From Prevotellaceae bacterium (GTDB lineage: Bacteria; Bacteroidota; Bacteroidia; Bacteroidales; Paludibacteraceae), in the NCBI GenBank assembly GCA_031255055.1, contig JAIRTG010000225.1, positions 1 through 5,848 on the forward strand: a stretch of 5,848 bases of DNA. The letters are read 5' to 3'. Positions 1-5,848 of the stretch are shown here, piece by piece (position 1 is the first letter of the stretch; every line of letters begins with the position of its first letter). The translations under genes were made by a program, and so were the position numbers. Under the pieces are notes generated by a model. That model ran no database searches, had not been told where the DNA came from, and worked only from the letters and a program-made list of their open reading frames with translations.

Positions 1-820
1 TTTCCGCTAAAAAGACGGATGCCGAAGACGCAAATTTTTCTTCCGATTCGGTCGTGTAATAGACGCAGTTGCTGTTTTTTGTGCATTTTGCTTCTATTTC
101 GGGATGCCTGTTCAGGTAATTCGCCAGACTGTCGGCAACCGGGCCGCCCTGCGAAATAATTGAAACATCCTCTCTGTTCAGCGCTTTCTTTATTTTCGGA
201 ACAATCAACGGATAATGCGTGCAGCCTAAAAGAATGGTGTCAATAGCTTCATCTTCGGCAAACAATTGCTCCAGATAGTTACTGACGAAATAATCCGCTC
301 CTGCGTTCAGATGTTCATTATTCTCAATCAAAGGCACCCACAGCGGACAGGCAATCGAACTCAGTTTGATAGCCGGGTCGATTTTACTGATTTCCATAGC
401 ATAGGAATCGGATTGTATCGTTCCCGGAGTGGCGAATAACCCGACATGTTTGTTTTTTGTGCTGTTCCCGATTGACTCTACTGTCGGTCTGATAACTCCC
501 AGTACGCGCCTTTTTCCATCCATCAGGGGAAGGTCTTTTTGCTGTATCGTGCGCAGCGCTTTTGCCGACGCCGTGTTGCAGGCAATGATAATCAGGTGGC
601 AACCCATTTCAAACAGTCTGGTCACACATTCCAGCGTGTATTTATACACCACCTCGAACGAGCGTGTGCCGTAAGGAGTCCGGGCGTTGTCGCCGAGATA
701 TAAATAATCGTATTGAGGCAGTTTTTGCCTTATTTTTTCCAAGATCGTCAGTCCGCCGTAGCCGGAATCAAACACGCCGATAGGACCCGGATGCTGTGAA
801 AAAAGAGGAGGCTTACGCAT
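1..820 (-). CDS. murI: Glutamate racemase (3' end cut by window edge)
   Basis: Cytoplasmic enzyme that interconverts L- and D-glutamate without a cofactor, supplying the D-Glu that MurD adds to peptidoglycan precursors. Reading from the ATG at 820-818 gives 273 open codons up to the window edge, close to the family's usual 260-280, so only a few C-terminal residues should be missing. The N-terminal family motif VFDSGYGGLT is at residues 16-25, with Asp18 and Ser19 in the active-site position. The two catalytic cysteines are both present: Cys81 in ACNTAS and Cys200 in GCTHYPL. The segment YLGDNARTPYG is also typical. The start fits because the glycine-rich motif begins about 15 residues in, as usual for the family. 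It begins 17 bases after the stop of the M23 peptidase gene on the same strand, so the two are probably co-transcribed. No Shine-Dalgarno sequence is visible; the leader contains seven C and six A in runs. Family identification is firm. Confidence 0.96.
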   Translation of the reverse strand, partial: MRKPPLFSQHPGPIGVFDSGYGGLTILEKIRQKLPQYDYLYLGDNARTPYGTRSFEVVYKYTLECVTRLFEMGCHLIIIACNTASAKALRTIQQKDLPLMDGKRRVLGVIRPTVESIGNSTKNKHVGLFATPGTIQSDSYAMEISKIDPAIKLSSIACPLWVPLIENNEHLNAGADYFVSNYLEQLFAEDEAIDTILLGCTHYPLIVPKIKKALNREDVSIISQGGPVADSLANYLNRHPEIEAKCTKNSNCVYYTTESEEKFASSASVFLAE

Positions 821-828
821 GTTTTTTC

Positions 829-835
829 GGGGGGG
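829..835. repeat. Seven-G homopolymer in the M23-murI junction
   Basis: The 17 bases between the M23 stop and the murI start contain six T (822-827) and then seven G (829-835) on the plus strand, so the minus-strand mRNA carries C7 followed by A6 just before the murI ATG. The tract is outside both reading frames, so slippage would change spacing or leader structure rather than frame. No function is shown. Confidence 0.45.
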
Positions 836-837
836 AG

Positions 838-1806
838 TTAATCTAAGGCTTGTCCTGCATTGCCGCTCATTTGAACCATGCGGTCGTATTCTTCGGGCGA
901 TAAGTCCAGGTAATAATAATTCTGAGGATTCTGCGGACTTCCCTTGTAGATCACTTCATAATGAAGGTGAGGGGCGGTGGATTTTCCGGTGCTACCGACA
1001 AGTCCGATTATTTCGCCACGTTTCACGATCTGTCCCCGTTTTACATGTATTTCATGTAAATGAGCATAGCGGGTAACATAATTATAACCGTGATCGATGT
1101 CGATACAATTTCCGTAACCCTGCGCCCATCCGGCTCTGATGACCCTTCCTTTTCCTGTGGCATACACATCTGTTCCTGTGGGAGCCGAAAAGTCCATACC
1201 GTTATGGTGACGCGGGACATGGTACACAGGGTCGATTCGCCAGCCGTAACCGGAAGCCATTCTTTTCAAATCTTTATTCAAAACCGGCTGAATGGAGGGA
1301 ATATATTCAAGCATTTTTTCTTTACTCTTGGCGAGGTCAACAATTTCGTCGTATGATTTCGACTGGATGTATAATTGCTTTTTGATCTGATTCATCTTTT
1401 TTGTTGTGGCGGACACCACTTGCGAATTGGTTGCTCTTGATAAACTCTCGTAATATTCACTTTCGGAGGCAATCGCGGTGCGCACTATAGTAGGAATCGG
1501 GTCGGCCTGAAAAACGACCCTGTAAAGATTATTGTCACGTTCTTGAAGGTTTGTCAAAACGGCTTGTACCTCATTCAATTGTCGATCTAATACTTTGTAT
1601 TGAACTTGCATTTTGTCTTTTTCTTGTGTAAGTCGCTTCTCTTTCGGCGAGTCGACAATAAAGACAAACAGGAAGAAAAAAATAGCGCCCGAAAAAACAG
1701 CTGTCAACACATGGAATAAAAAACTCTTGAGCCTATGAATAATTGTGTGGTTAATAGGCTCATAATTTAATGTTTCCGGATTGAAATGGAATTTTTTTTT
1801 CGCCAT
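838..1806 (-). CDS. M23 (LytM-type) peptidoglycan endopeptidase, membrane-anchored
   Basis: A 322-residue zinc metallopeptidase expected to cut peptide cross-links of peptidoglycan in the periplasm. In order: a basic cytoplasmic N-terminus (1-25), one membrane helix (about 29-51, rich in Phe, Val and Ile), a Lys/Glu/Gln-rich probable coiled coil (about 54-95), a linker, and the M23 domain (about 185-290). The domain opens with SGYGWRIDP. The zinc ligands are His201 and Asp205 (HNGMD) and His282; the catalytic histidines are His249 (YAHLH) and His280 (APHLHYEV). All key residues are present, so it should be active rather than a degenerate LytM activator such as EnvC or NlpD. The tail after the domain (LSPEEYDRM, ending GQALD) resembles what I recall of a common Bacteroidota M23 group, which suggests the C-terminus is complete. 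The gene is first in a probable operon with murI and diverges from the phosphoethanolamine transferase gene. The exact bond cleaved cannot be told. Confidence 0.93.
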   Translation of the reverse strand: MAKKKFHFNPETLNYEPINHTIIHRLKSFLFHVLTAVFSGAIFFFLFVFIVDSPKEKRLTQEKDKMQVQYKVLDRQLNEVQAVLTNLQERDNNLYRVVFQADPIPTIVRTAIASESEYYESLSRATNSQVVSATTKKMNQIKKQLYIQSKSYDEIVDLAKSKEKMLEYIPSIQPVLNKDLKRMASGYGWRIDPVYHVPRHHNGMDFSAPTGTDVYATGKGRVIRAGWAQGYGNCIDIDHGYNYVTRYAHLHEIHVKRGQIVKRGEIIGLVGSTGKSTAPHLHYEVIYKGSPQNPQNYYYLDLSPEEYDRMVQMSGNAGQALD

Positions 1807-1890
1807 TTATGCTTTTGAAGTTTGTAGTTTCAGCGGGCAGATTTTACCTCAAAAAAACGATAAAAGAACACTGAGGAGTAATAAGCGGTG

Positions 1891-1898
1891 CAAAAATA
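1891..1898 (-). promoter_or_regulatory. Candidate Bacteroidota -7 element for the M23-murI operon
   Basis: Read on the minus strand this is TATTTTTG, matching the TAnnTTTG -7 consensus of the Bacteroidota primary sigma factor. It would give a leader of roughly 75-80 bases before the M23 ATG at 1806. No TTTG -33 element is visible at the expected distance upstream, and the region is AT-rich, so a chance match is possible. Confidence 0.4.
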
Positions 1899-1910
1899 AT
1901 AAAATTGCTG

Positions 1911-1918
1911 TACTTTTG
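1911..1918 (+). promoter_or_regulatory. Candidate Bacteroidota -7 element for the phosphoethanolamine transferase gene
   Basis: TACTTTTG fits the TAnnTTTG consensus and begins 49 bases before the ATG at 1960, implying a leader of about 35 bases. The same octamer stands 48 bases before the alaS ATG, which supports both. The -33 position (about 1887-1890) reads only GGTG, so the upstream element is weak. That position lies right against the opposing -7 candidate at 1891-1898. Confidence 0.55.
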
Positions 1919-1959
1919 TAGCCTTTGTTTTCTCGTTTATAAAAAATAAAACACTATTT

Positions 1960-3669
1960 ATGAAAACGACTATTCGAGATATAATGCATAGAAAAGACCG
2001 CATTTGGGTGCTTTTATTATCAATAATAGTTTTATTGCCAAATATTTACTTTTCTGTTGCCGGTGACAATGCGACCGGTAGTATTTTCAGAACGATAATT
2101 TTTCTTTTAGGGGGCTTTTTTTTGTTTCTGACGCCCTTTCTTTTATTTAAAGCACGAACGCTTTTCCTCATTTACGGACTATTTGTATGCCTGAGTCCGT
2201 TTGAGATTATCCATATTTACTTGAACAAGACAACTATTTCGTCGGGGTATATCTTGGCAATCTTAGGCACTGATTGGCACGAAAGCATCGAAGTTTTATC
2301 TGCGATCAAATTTTTTATACTTTGTTTCCTTCTCATCGATGTTGTTTATTTTTATATCGTCTTCGCTAAAATAGAGAACACCTATTTGATAAGAAAAATA
2401 AAAACAAGGTTTTTTTATTTCTTAGCTGCTATTTTCATATTATTCATTGGAATTCTCTCCATATACCTATCTCAAAAGTATTATTACATAGACGAAAAAG
2501 AAAAAGACAGACTGTGGACAGAGACCACAAGTTCATTCAAGTCGAAACTTTGCGAGATATATCCATACAACCTGATTTTACGCACCCATGAAGCTATTTT
2601 GATGGGAAAAGACATCAACAGTTTAAGCAGAGAACTTGCGCATTTTACATTTTCGGCAAAAAGGAATAGACAGCTAAATGAAAAAGAGGTATATGTTTTC
2701 GTAATAGGAGAAACTGCGAGATACGGCAATTTTTCGATCAATGGATATAAACGGGAGACCTCTCCCTTGCTTTCGGAAATAGAAAACGTAGTATCATATT
2801 CAAATGTATATTCCGGAGCAAATCTGACGCGATTATCTCTACCGATCATATTGACACGTGTTTCCGCACAGAATTATGACCAATATGCAAAAGAGAAAAC
2901 ATTTGTAGACGCTTTCAAAGAAGCTACATTCAAAACCTGTTGGATTGCAAATCAAAGTGCGGAGAACAGTTTTATTCAAAGGATTGCGATGGATGCCGAT
3001 GACAATTTTTTGACTGTAAGTAATGCCGAAACACACGCTTGGGATGAACAACTATGGGAAGCTTTTGACCAAATATTGAGTCGGGAAGAGGAAAAGGTTT
3101 TCATTGTTCTTCATACGTTGGGGAGTCATGCCCAATACAATTTCCGGTATCCTGAAGCGTTTGAAGTCTTCAAACCTGCTTCATTAAACAACGCCTTTAG
3201 TTATTCCTTTTTCTCTCTTAAAAATAAAGAGTTGCTTGTTAACTCTTATGATAATGCCATATTATATACGGACTATTTTTTGGCGAATACCATTAAAAAG
3301 CTGGACAGTTTAAATTGCAACAGCTATTTGATGTATGTTTCGGATCATGGTGAGAACCTGTTCGATACCGAAGATAATCTTTCCGGACATGGAGGAAGAA
3401 TCTATTCCGACTATGATTTTCACGTACCCTTTTTCGTCTGGTATTCCGATGAATATAAAAACAACTATCCCGAAAAGGTAGACGCGATTATCAAAAACAA
3501 GGACAAAAAGCTGAGTGCAAACAACATCTTCTATTCGGTATTGGACATGGCGGATATTGATTTTCCCGGATTTATAAAAGAGAAAAGCGTTGCATCAACC
3601 GCACTCATCGAAGATTCCGTCAGATACGTTCTAACAGCCGATATCGAATGTAAAATTTTCGAAGAGTGA
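1960..3669 (+). CDS. Phosphoethanolamine transferase, EptA/CptA family (lipid A or LPS core modification)
   Basis: A 569-residue inner-membrane enzyme predicted to move phosphoethanolamine from phosphatidylethanolamine to lipopolysaccharide on the periplasmic face. Five membrane helices are visible (about 15-34, 43-63, 67-87, 113-135, 149-170), followed by an alkaline-phosphatase-fold domain (about 240-560). The metal-site Glu251 lies in VIGETARYGN. The nucleophile is probably Thr290 in LTRLSLP, which lines up with Thr285 of MCR-1 (TAYSVP). His385 and His390 lie in HTLGSH, Asp462 and His463 in SDHGE, and His477 in SGHGG. A Thr nucleophile and no CxPxR motif argue against a sulfatase. The cysteines that flank the catalytic Thr in MCR/EptA are Gly286 and Ile296 here, and phrases such as FRYPE and YDNAILYTDY recall E. 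coli CptA, which acts on core heptose. Substrate is therefore unsettled. The chosen ATG precedes a short basic segment before helix 1; Met9 is an alternative start. The gene is AT-richer than alaS. It appears monocistronic. Confidence 0.9.
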   Translation: MKTTIRDIMHRKDRIWVLLLSIIVLLPNIYFSVAGDNATGSIFRTIIFLLGGFFLFLTPFLLFKARTLFLIYGLFVCLSPFEIIHIYLNKTTISSGYILAILGTDWHESIEVLSAIKFFILCFLLIDVVYFYIVFAKIENTYLIRKIKTRFFYFLAAIFILFIGILSIYLSQKYYYIDEKEKDRLWTETTSSFKSKLCEIYPYNLILRTHEAILMGKDINSLSRELAHFTFSAKRNRQLNEKEVYVFVIGETARYGNFSINGYKRETSPLLSEIENVVSYSNVYSGANLTRLSLPIILTRVSAQNYDQYAKEKTFVDAFKEATFKTCWIANQSAENSFIQRIAMDADDNFLTVSNAETHAWDEQLWEAFDQILSREEEKVFIVLHTLGSHAQYNFRYPEAFEVFKPASLNNAFSYSFFSLKNKELLVNSYDNAILYTDYFLANTIKKLDSLNCNSYLMYVSDHGENLFDTEDNLSGHGGRIYSDYDFHVPFFVWYSDEYKNNYPEKVDAIIKNKDKKLSANNIFYSVLDMADIDFPGFIKEKSVASTALIEDSVRYVLTADIECKIFEE

Positions 3670-3673
3670 TGGA

Positions 3674-3687
3674 TAATGGCGCCATTA
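3674..3687. repeat. Perfect 14-base palindrome just after the transferase stop codon
   Basis: TAATGGCGCCATTA is fully self-complementary and starts four bases after the TGA at 3667-3669. As RNA it could form a five-pair stem with a GCGC loop, but no T-run follows (next is CCTGCTGT and then seven G), so it is not a standard intrinsic terminator. A dimeric protein binding site upstream of alaS, or a weak 3'-end hairpin, are the alternatives. Confidence 0.5.
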
Positions 3688-3701
3688 CCTGCTGTGGGGG
3701 G

Positions 3702-3713
3702 GACAAAGTTGTC
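3702..3713. repeat. Short inverted repeat next to a seven-G run
   Basis: GACAA-AG-TTGTC has five-base arms around two bases. It overlaps the last base of a G7 run (3696-3702) and lies about 45 bases upstream of the alaS -7 element. Arms this short arise by chance often in AT-rich spacers, so any operator role is speculative. Confidence 0.25.
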
Positions 3714-3758
3714 AAACAAATGAATACGATACAATAAAAACAGCTCTTTATTAATAAT

Positions 3759-3766
3759 TACTTTTG
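3759..3766 (+). promoter_or_regulatory. Candidate Bacteroidota -7 element for alaS
   Basis: TACTTTTG, followed by CA, is a good match to the TAnnTTTG consensus. It begins 48 bases before the alaS ATG, giving a leader of about 35 bases. No clear TTTG -33 element lies 19-21 bases upstream (the region reads ACAATAAAAA). Confidence 0.6.
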
Positions 3767-3806
3767 CAGACCGAAAATACAAACAATAAAAACAACCGCT
3801 AAAAAA

Positions 3807-5848
3807 ATGACTTCGCAAGAAATAAGAAAATCTTTCCTTGAATTTTTCAAGAACAAAGAACACAAAATAGTTCCTTCCGCTCCGATGGTAATCAAAGACG
3901 ACCCGACCTTGATGTTCACCAATGCGGGAATGAATCAGTTCAAAAACATCATACTGGGCAACGACCCTGCAGTCTATCCGCGTATTGCCGATACGCAGAA
4001 ATGCCTCCGCGTCAGTGGCAAGCACAACGATCTGGAAGAGGTCGGACACGACACCTATCATCACACCATGTTCGAGATGCTCGGCAACTGGTCGTTTGGC
4101 GATTATTTCAAAAAAGAAGCCGTTGCGTGGGCGTGGGAATTTTTGATTGATATAGTGAAAATAGCGCAATCGCGCATCTACGTAACGGTTTTTGAAGGCT
4201 CTCCGGTCGAAAACCTCGAACGCGACAACGAAGCTGCCGAAATTTGGGAGCGGTTTCTGCCGAAAGAACGCATATTGAACGGGAACAAAAAAGACAATTT
4301 CTGGGAGATGGGAGACACCGGCCCGTGCGGACCATGTTCCGAGATACACGTAGACATTCGCAGCGACGAAGAGCGTACAAAAATCGACGGAGCCACATTA
4401 ATAAACAAAGACCATCCGCATGTAATTGAAATTTGGAATCTCGTATTCATGCAATACAACCGCAAGGCGGACGGCACACTGGAACCGCTTCCGAAGAAAG
4501 TGATCGACACCGGAATGGGATTTGAGCGCTTGTGCATGGTATTACAAGGGAAACAGTCGAACTACGACACAGACATTTTTCAGCCGGTAATTAAAGAAAT
4601 CGGGCGAATCGCCGGACTTTCTTACGGTCACGATGCGAAAACAGACATTGCGATGCGAGTAATTGCCGACCATCTCCGTACCATTGCCTTTTCGATTACC
4701 GACGGACAATTACCCTCAAACGCGAAAGCCGGCTACGTGATTCGCCGTATTTTGCGCCGCGCAGTCCGCTACGGATACACCTTTTTGAATCAGCGCAGTT
4801 CATTTATCCACCGACTGGTTCCCGTACTGATACAGGTGATGGGCGATGCTTATCCCGAACTGAAAGCGCAGCAGACATTAATAGAAAAAGTCTGCGAAGA
4901 AGAAGAAGAATCATTCCTGCGCACATTAGAGACAGGCATCCGCTTGTTGAACAAAGTGATGGAAGACACAAAAAAAGAAGGTAAAACAACCGTTTCAGGG
5001 AAATATGCCTTTACGCTATACGACACCTTCGGATTTCCGTTGGATTTGACGCAGCTTATTCTTCGCGAAAACAATTTCACGGTAGCTATTGAAGCGTTCA
5101 ATGCCGAGATGAACCGACAGAAAGAGCGTGCCCGCAATGCCGCGAACATCGAAGCGGGCGATTGGGTACACGTACACGACGGCGAGAGCGCGTTTGTAGG
5201 TTACGACAAGACGAGCGTCGAGACAAAAATTTTACGTTACCGGAAAGTAAAACAGAAAAACAAAGAATTTTATCAGCTTGTACTATCTCAAACGCCGTTT
5301 TACGCCGAAATGGGCGGACAGGTTGGCGACAGCGGCATCTTATCGAACGCGAACGGAGACATACGGGTCACCGATACCAAGAAAGAGAACAATCTGGCGG
5401 TTCACATTACGCCGACATTGCCCCTGCATCCGGACGCTGCGTTTATAGCGTCGGTCGATATCGAAAGGCGCACAGCGACCTCGTGCAACCACACCGCGAC
5501 GCATTTGCTTCATGAGGCATTGCGCGAGGTACTGGGCGGACATGTTGAACAAAAAGGCTCGTACGTCACTCCCGACAATCTGCGTTTCGACTTTTCGCAT
5601 TTTCAGAAAGTGACCAAAGAAGAAATCCGTCGGGTAGAAGAGCTTGTCAACCGGCGCATCCGCGAGAACTACCCCTTGGACGAGCGCCGCGAAATCCCGA
5701 TAAAAGACGCGCAAGAAATGGGAGCGATCGCTTTGTTCGGCGAAAAATACGGAGAAAAGGTACGTGTCATAAAATTCGGCAAATCAATTGAGCTTTGCGG
5801 CGGGACGCACGTCCGTCATACGGGGCAGATTGGCATCATGCGCATCAT
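3807..5848 (+). CDS. alaS: Alanine--tRNA ligase (3' end cut by window edge)
   Basis: Cytoplasmic class II synthetase that charges tRNA-Ala and clears mischarged Ser- and Gly-tRNA-Ala. The first 680 residues are present, against about 870-880 in full-length family members, so the end of the editing domain and the C-Ala domain lie beyond the window. Class II motif 1 covers ADTQKCLR (61-68), motif 2 is MFEMLGNWSFGDYF (88-101), and motif 3 is DTGMGFERL (234-242). The editing-domain zinc site is intact: His562 and His566 in HTATH, and Cys664 and His668 in CGGTH, almost the same numbering as E. coli. The ATG was chosen because MTSQEIRKSFLEFF matches the usual AlaS N-terminus. The leader is A-rich (seven A run into the start) with no Shine-Dalgarno sequence. 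It has its own candidate promoter 48 bases upstream. Codon third positions are GC-richer than in the preceding gene. Nothing is broken within the visible part. Confidence 0.98.
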   Translation, partial: MTSQEIRKSFLEFFKNKEHKIVPSAPMVIKDDPTLMFTNAGMNQFKNIILGNDPAVYPRIADTQKCLRVSGKHNDLEEVGHDTYHHTMFEMLGNWSFGDYFKKEAVAWAWEFLIDIVKIAQSRIYVTVFEGSPVENLERDNEAAEIWERFLPKERILNGNKKDNFWEMGDTGPCGPCSEIHVDIRSDEERTKIDGATLINKDHPHVIEIWNLVFMQYNRKADGTLEPLPKKVIDTGMGFERLCMVLQGKQSNYDTDIFQPVIKEIGRIAGLSYGHDAKTDIAMRVIADHLRTIAFSITDGQLPSNAKAGYVIRRILRRAVRYGYTFLNQRSSFIHRLVPVLIQVMGDAYPELKAQQTLIEKVCEEEEESFLRTLETGIRLLNKVMEDTKKEGKTTVSGKYAFTLYDTFGFPLDLTQLILRENNFTVAIEAFNAEMNRQKERARNAANIEAGDWVHVHDGESAFVGYDKTSVETKILRYRKVKQKNKEFYQLVLSQTPFYAEMGGQVGDSGILSNANGDIRVTDTKKENNLAVHITPTLPLHPDAAFIASVDIERRTATSCNHTATHLLHEALREVLGGHVEQKGSYVTPDNLRFDFSHFQKVTKEEIRRVEELVNRRIRENYPLDERREIPIKDAQEMGAIALFGEKYGEKVRVIKFGKSIELCGGTHVRHTGQIGIMRI

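Noticed and set aside
429..674. Open frame on the plus strand opposite murI
   Set aside because: It is antisense to conserved murI codons, including the ACNTA catalytic region; there is no recognisable protein and no leader or promoter signal.
819..1356. Two plus-strand open frames opposite the M23 gene
   Set aside because: They mirror the conserved M23 domain on the other strand and lack any recognisable domain.
1960..3669. Sulfatase or lipoteichoic acid synthase (LtaS) as the identity of this protein
   Set aside because: There is no CxPxR sulfatase signature; the nucleophile context LTRLSLP, the GETAR and SDHGE motifs and the CptA-like phrases fit phosphoethanolamine transferases, and the host looks Gram-negative.
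3670..3702. Intrinsic terminator after the transferase gene
   Set aside because: The palindrome could form a short hairpin, but a G-rich stretch follows it instead of a U-run.
3531..4349. A 272-codon open frame on the minus strand across the end of the transferase gene, the spacer and the start of alaS
   Set aside because: It is antisense to two well-identified genes and covers the alaS promoter region. Its translation shows no recognisable domain, and its composition is that of a reverse-strand shadow.
4804..5149. Minus-strand open frames within alaS
   Set aside because: The alaS frame runs unbroken through this stretch with conserved sequence; these are shadows rich in Ser and Arg.
1..5848. 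CRISPR array, tRNA, transposon ends or toxin-antitoxin pair
   Set aside because: No regularly spaced repeats, cloverleaf, terminal inverted repeats or small paired genes were seen; the four large genes and two short spacers account for the window.

Overview
The window looks like chromosomal DNA of a member of the Bacteroidota, probably Bacteroidales. Three things point there: promoter-like elements of the TAnnTTTG type, start codons preceded by A-rich leaders with no Shine-Dalgarno sequence, and the overall style of the proteins (the M23 peptidase with its characteristic tail, and the alanyl-tRNA synthetase). The assignment rests on sequence features and recalled families, not on a database search.

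Layout. The first third is read on the minus strand. An M23-type peptidoglycan endopeptidase (838-1806) is followed after only 17 bases by glutamate racemase murI (820 to the window edge, nearly complete). These two form a probable cell-wall operon. A 153-base gap (1807-1959) holds back-to-back promoter candidates. To its right, on the plus strand, lies a membrane-anchored phosphoethanolamine transferase of the EptA/CptA type (1960-3669). A 137-base spacer follows, with a perfect 14-base palindrome, a second small inverted repeat, a run of seven G and a good -7 promoter element. The rest is the first 680 codons of alanyl-tRNA synthetase, alaS (3807 to the window edge).

How the genes relate. 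MurI supplies D-glutamate for peptidoglycan precursors, and the M23 enzyme cleaves peptide cross-links in the finished wall. The phosphoethanolamine transferase decorates the lipid A or core of lipopolysaccharide, lowering surface negative charge. So three of the four genes concern the envelope, and the divergent promoter region could let the wall operon and the LPS-modifying gene influence each other. AlaS is a housekeeping gene with its own promoter.

No CRISPR array, transposon, tRNA or rRNA was seen. I found no convincing new multi-gene system. The most notable points are the transferase lacking the conserved disulfide that flanks the catalytic Thr in MCR/EptA enzymes, its AT-rich composition between housekeeping genes, the tight divergent promoter region, and the palindrome directly after its stop codon.
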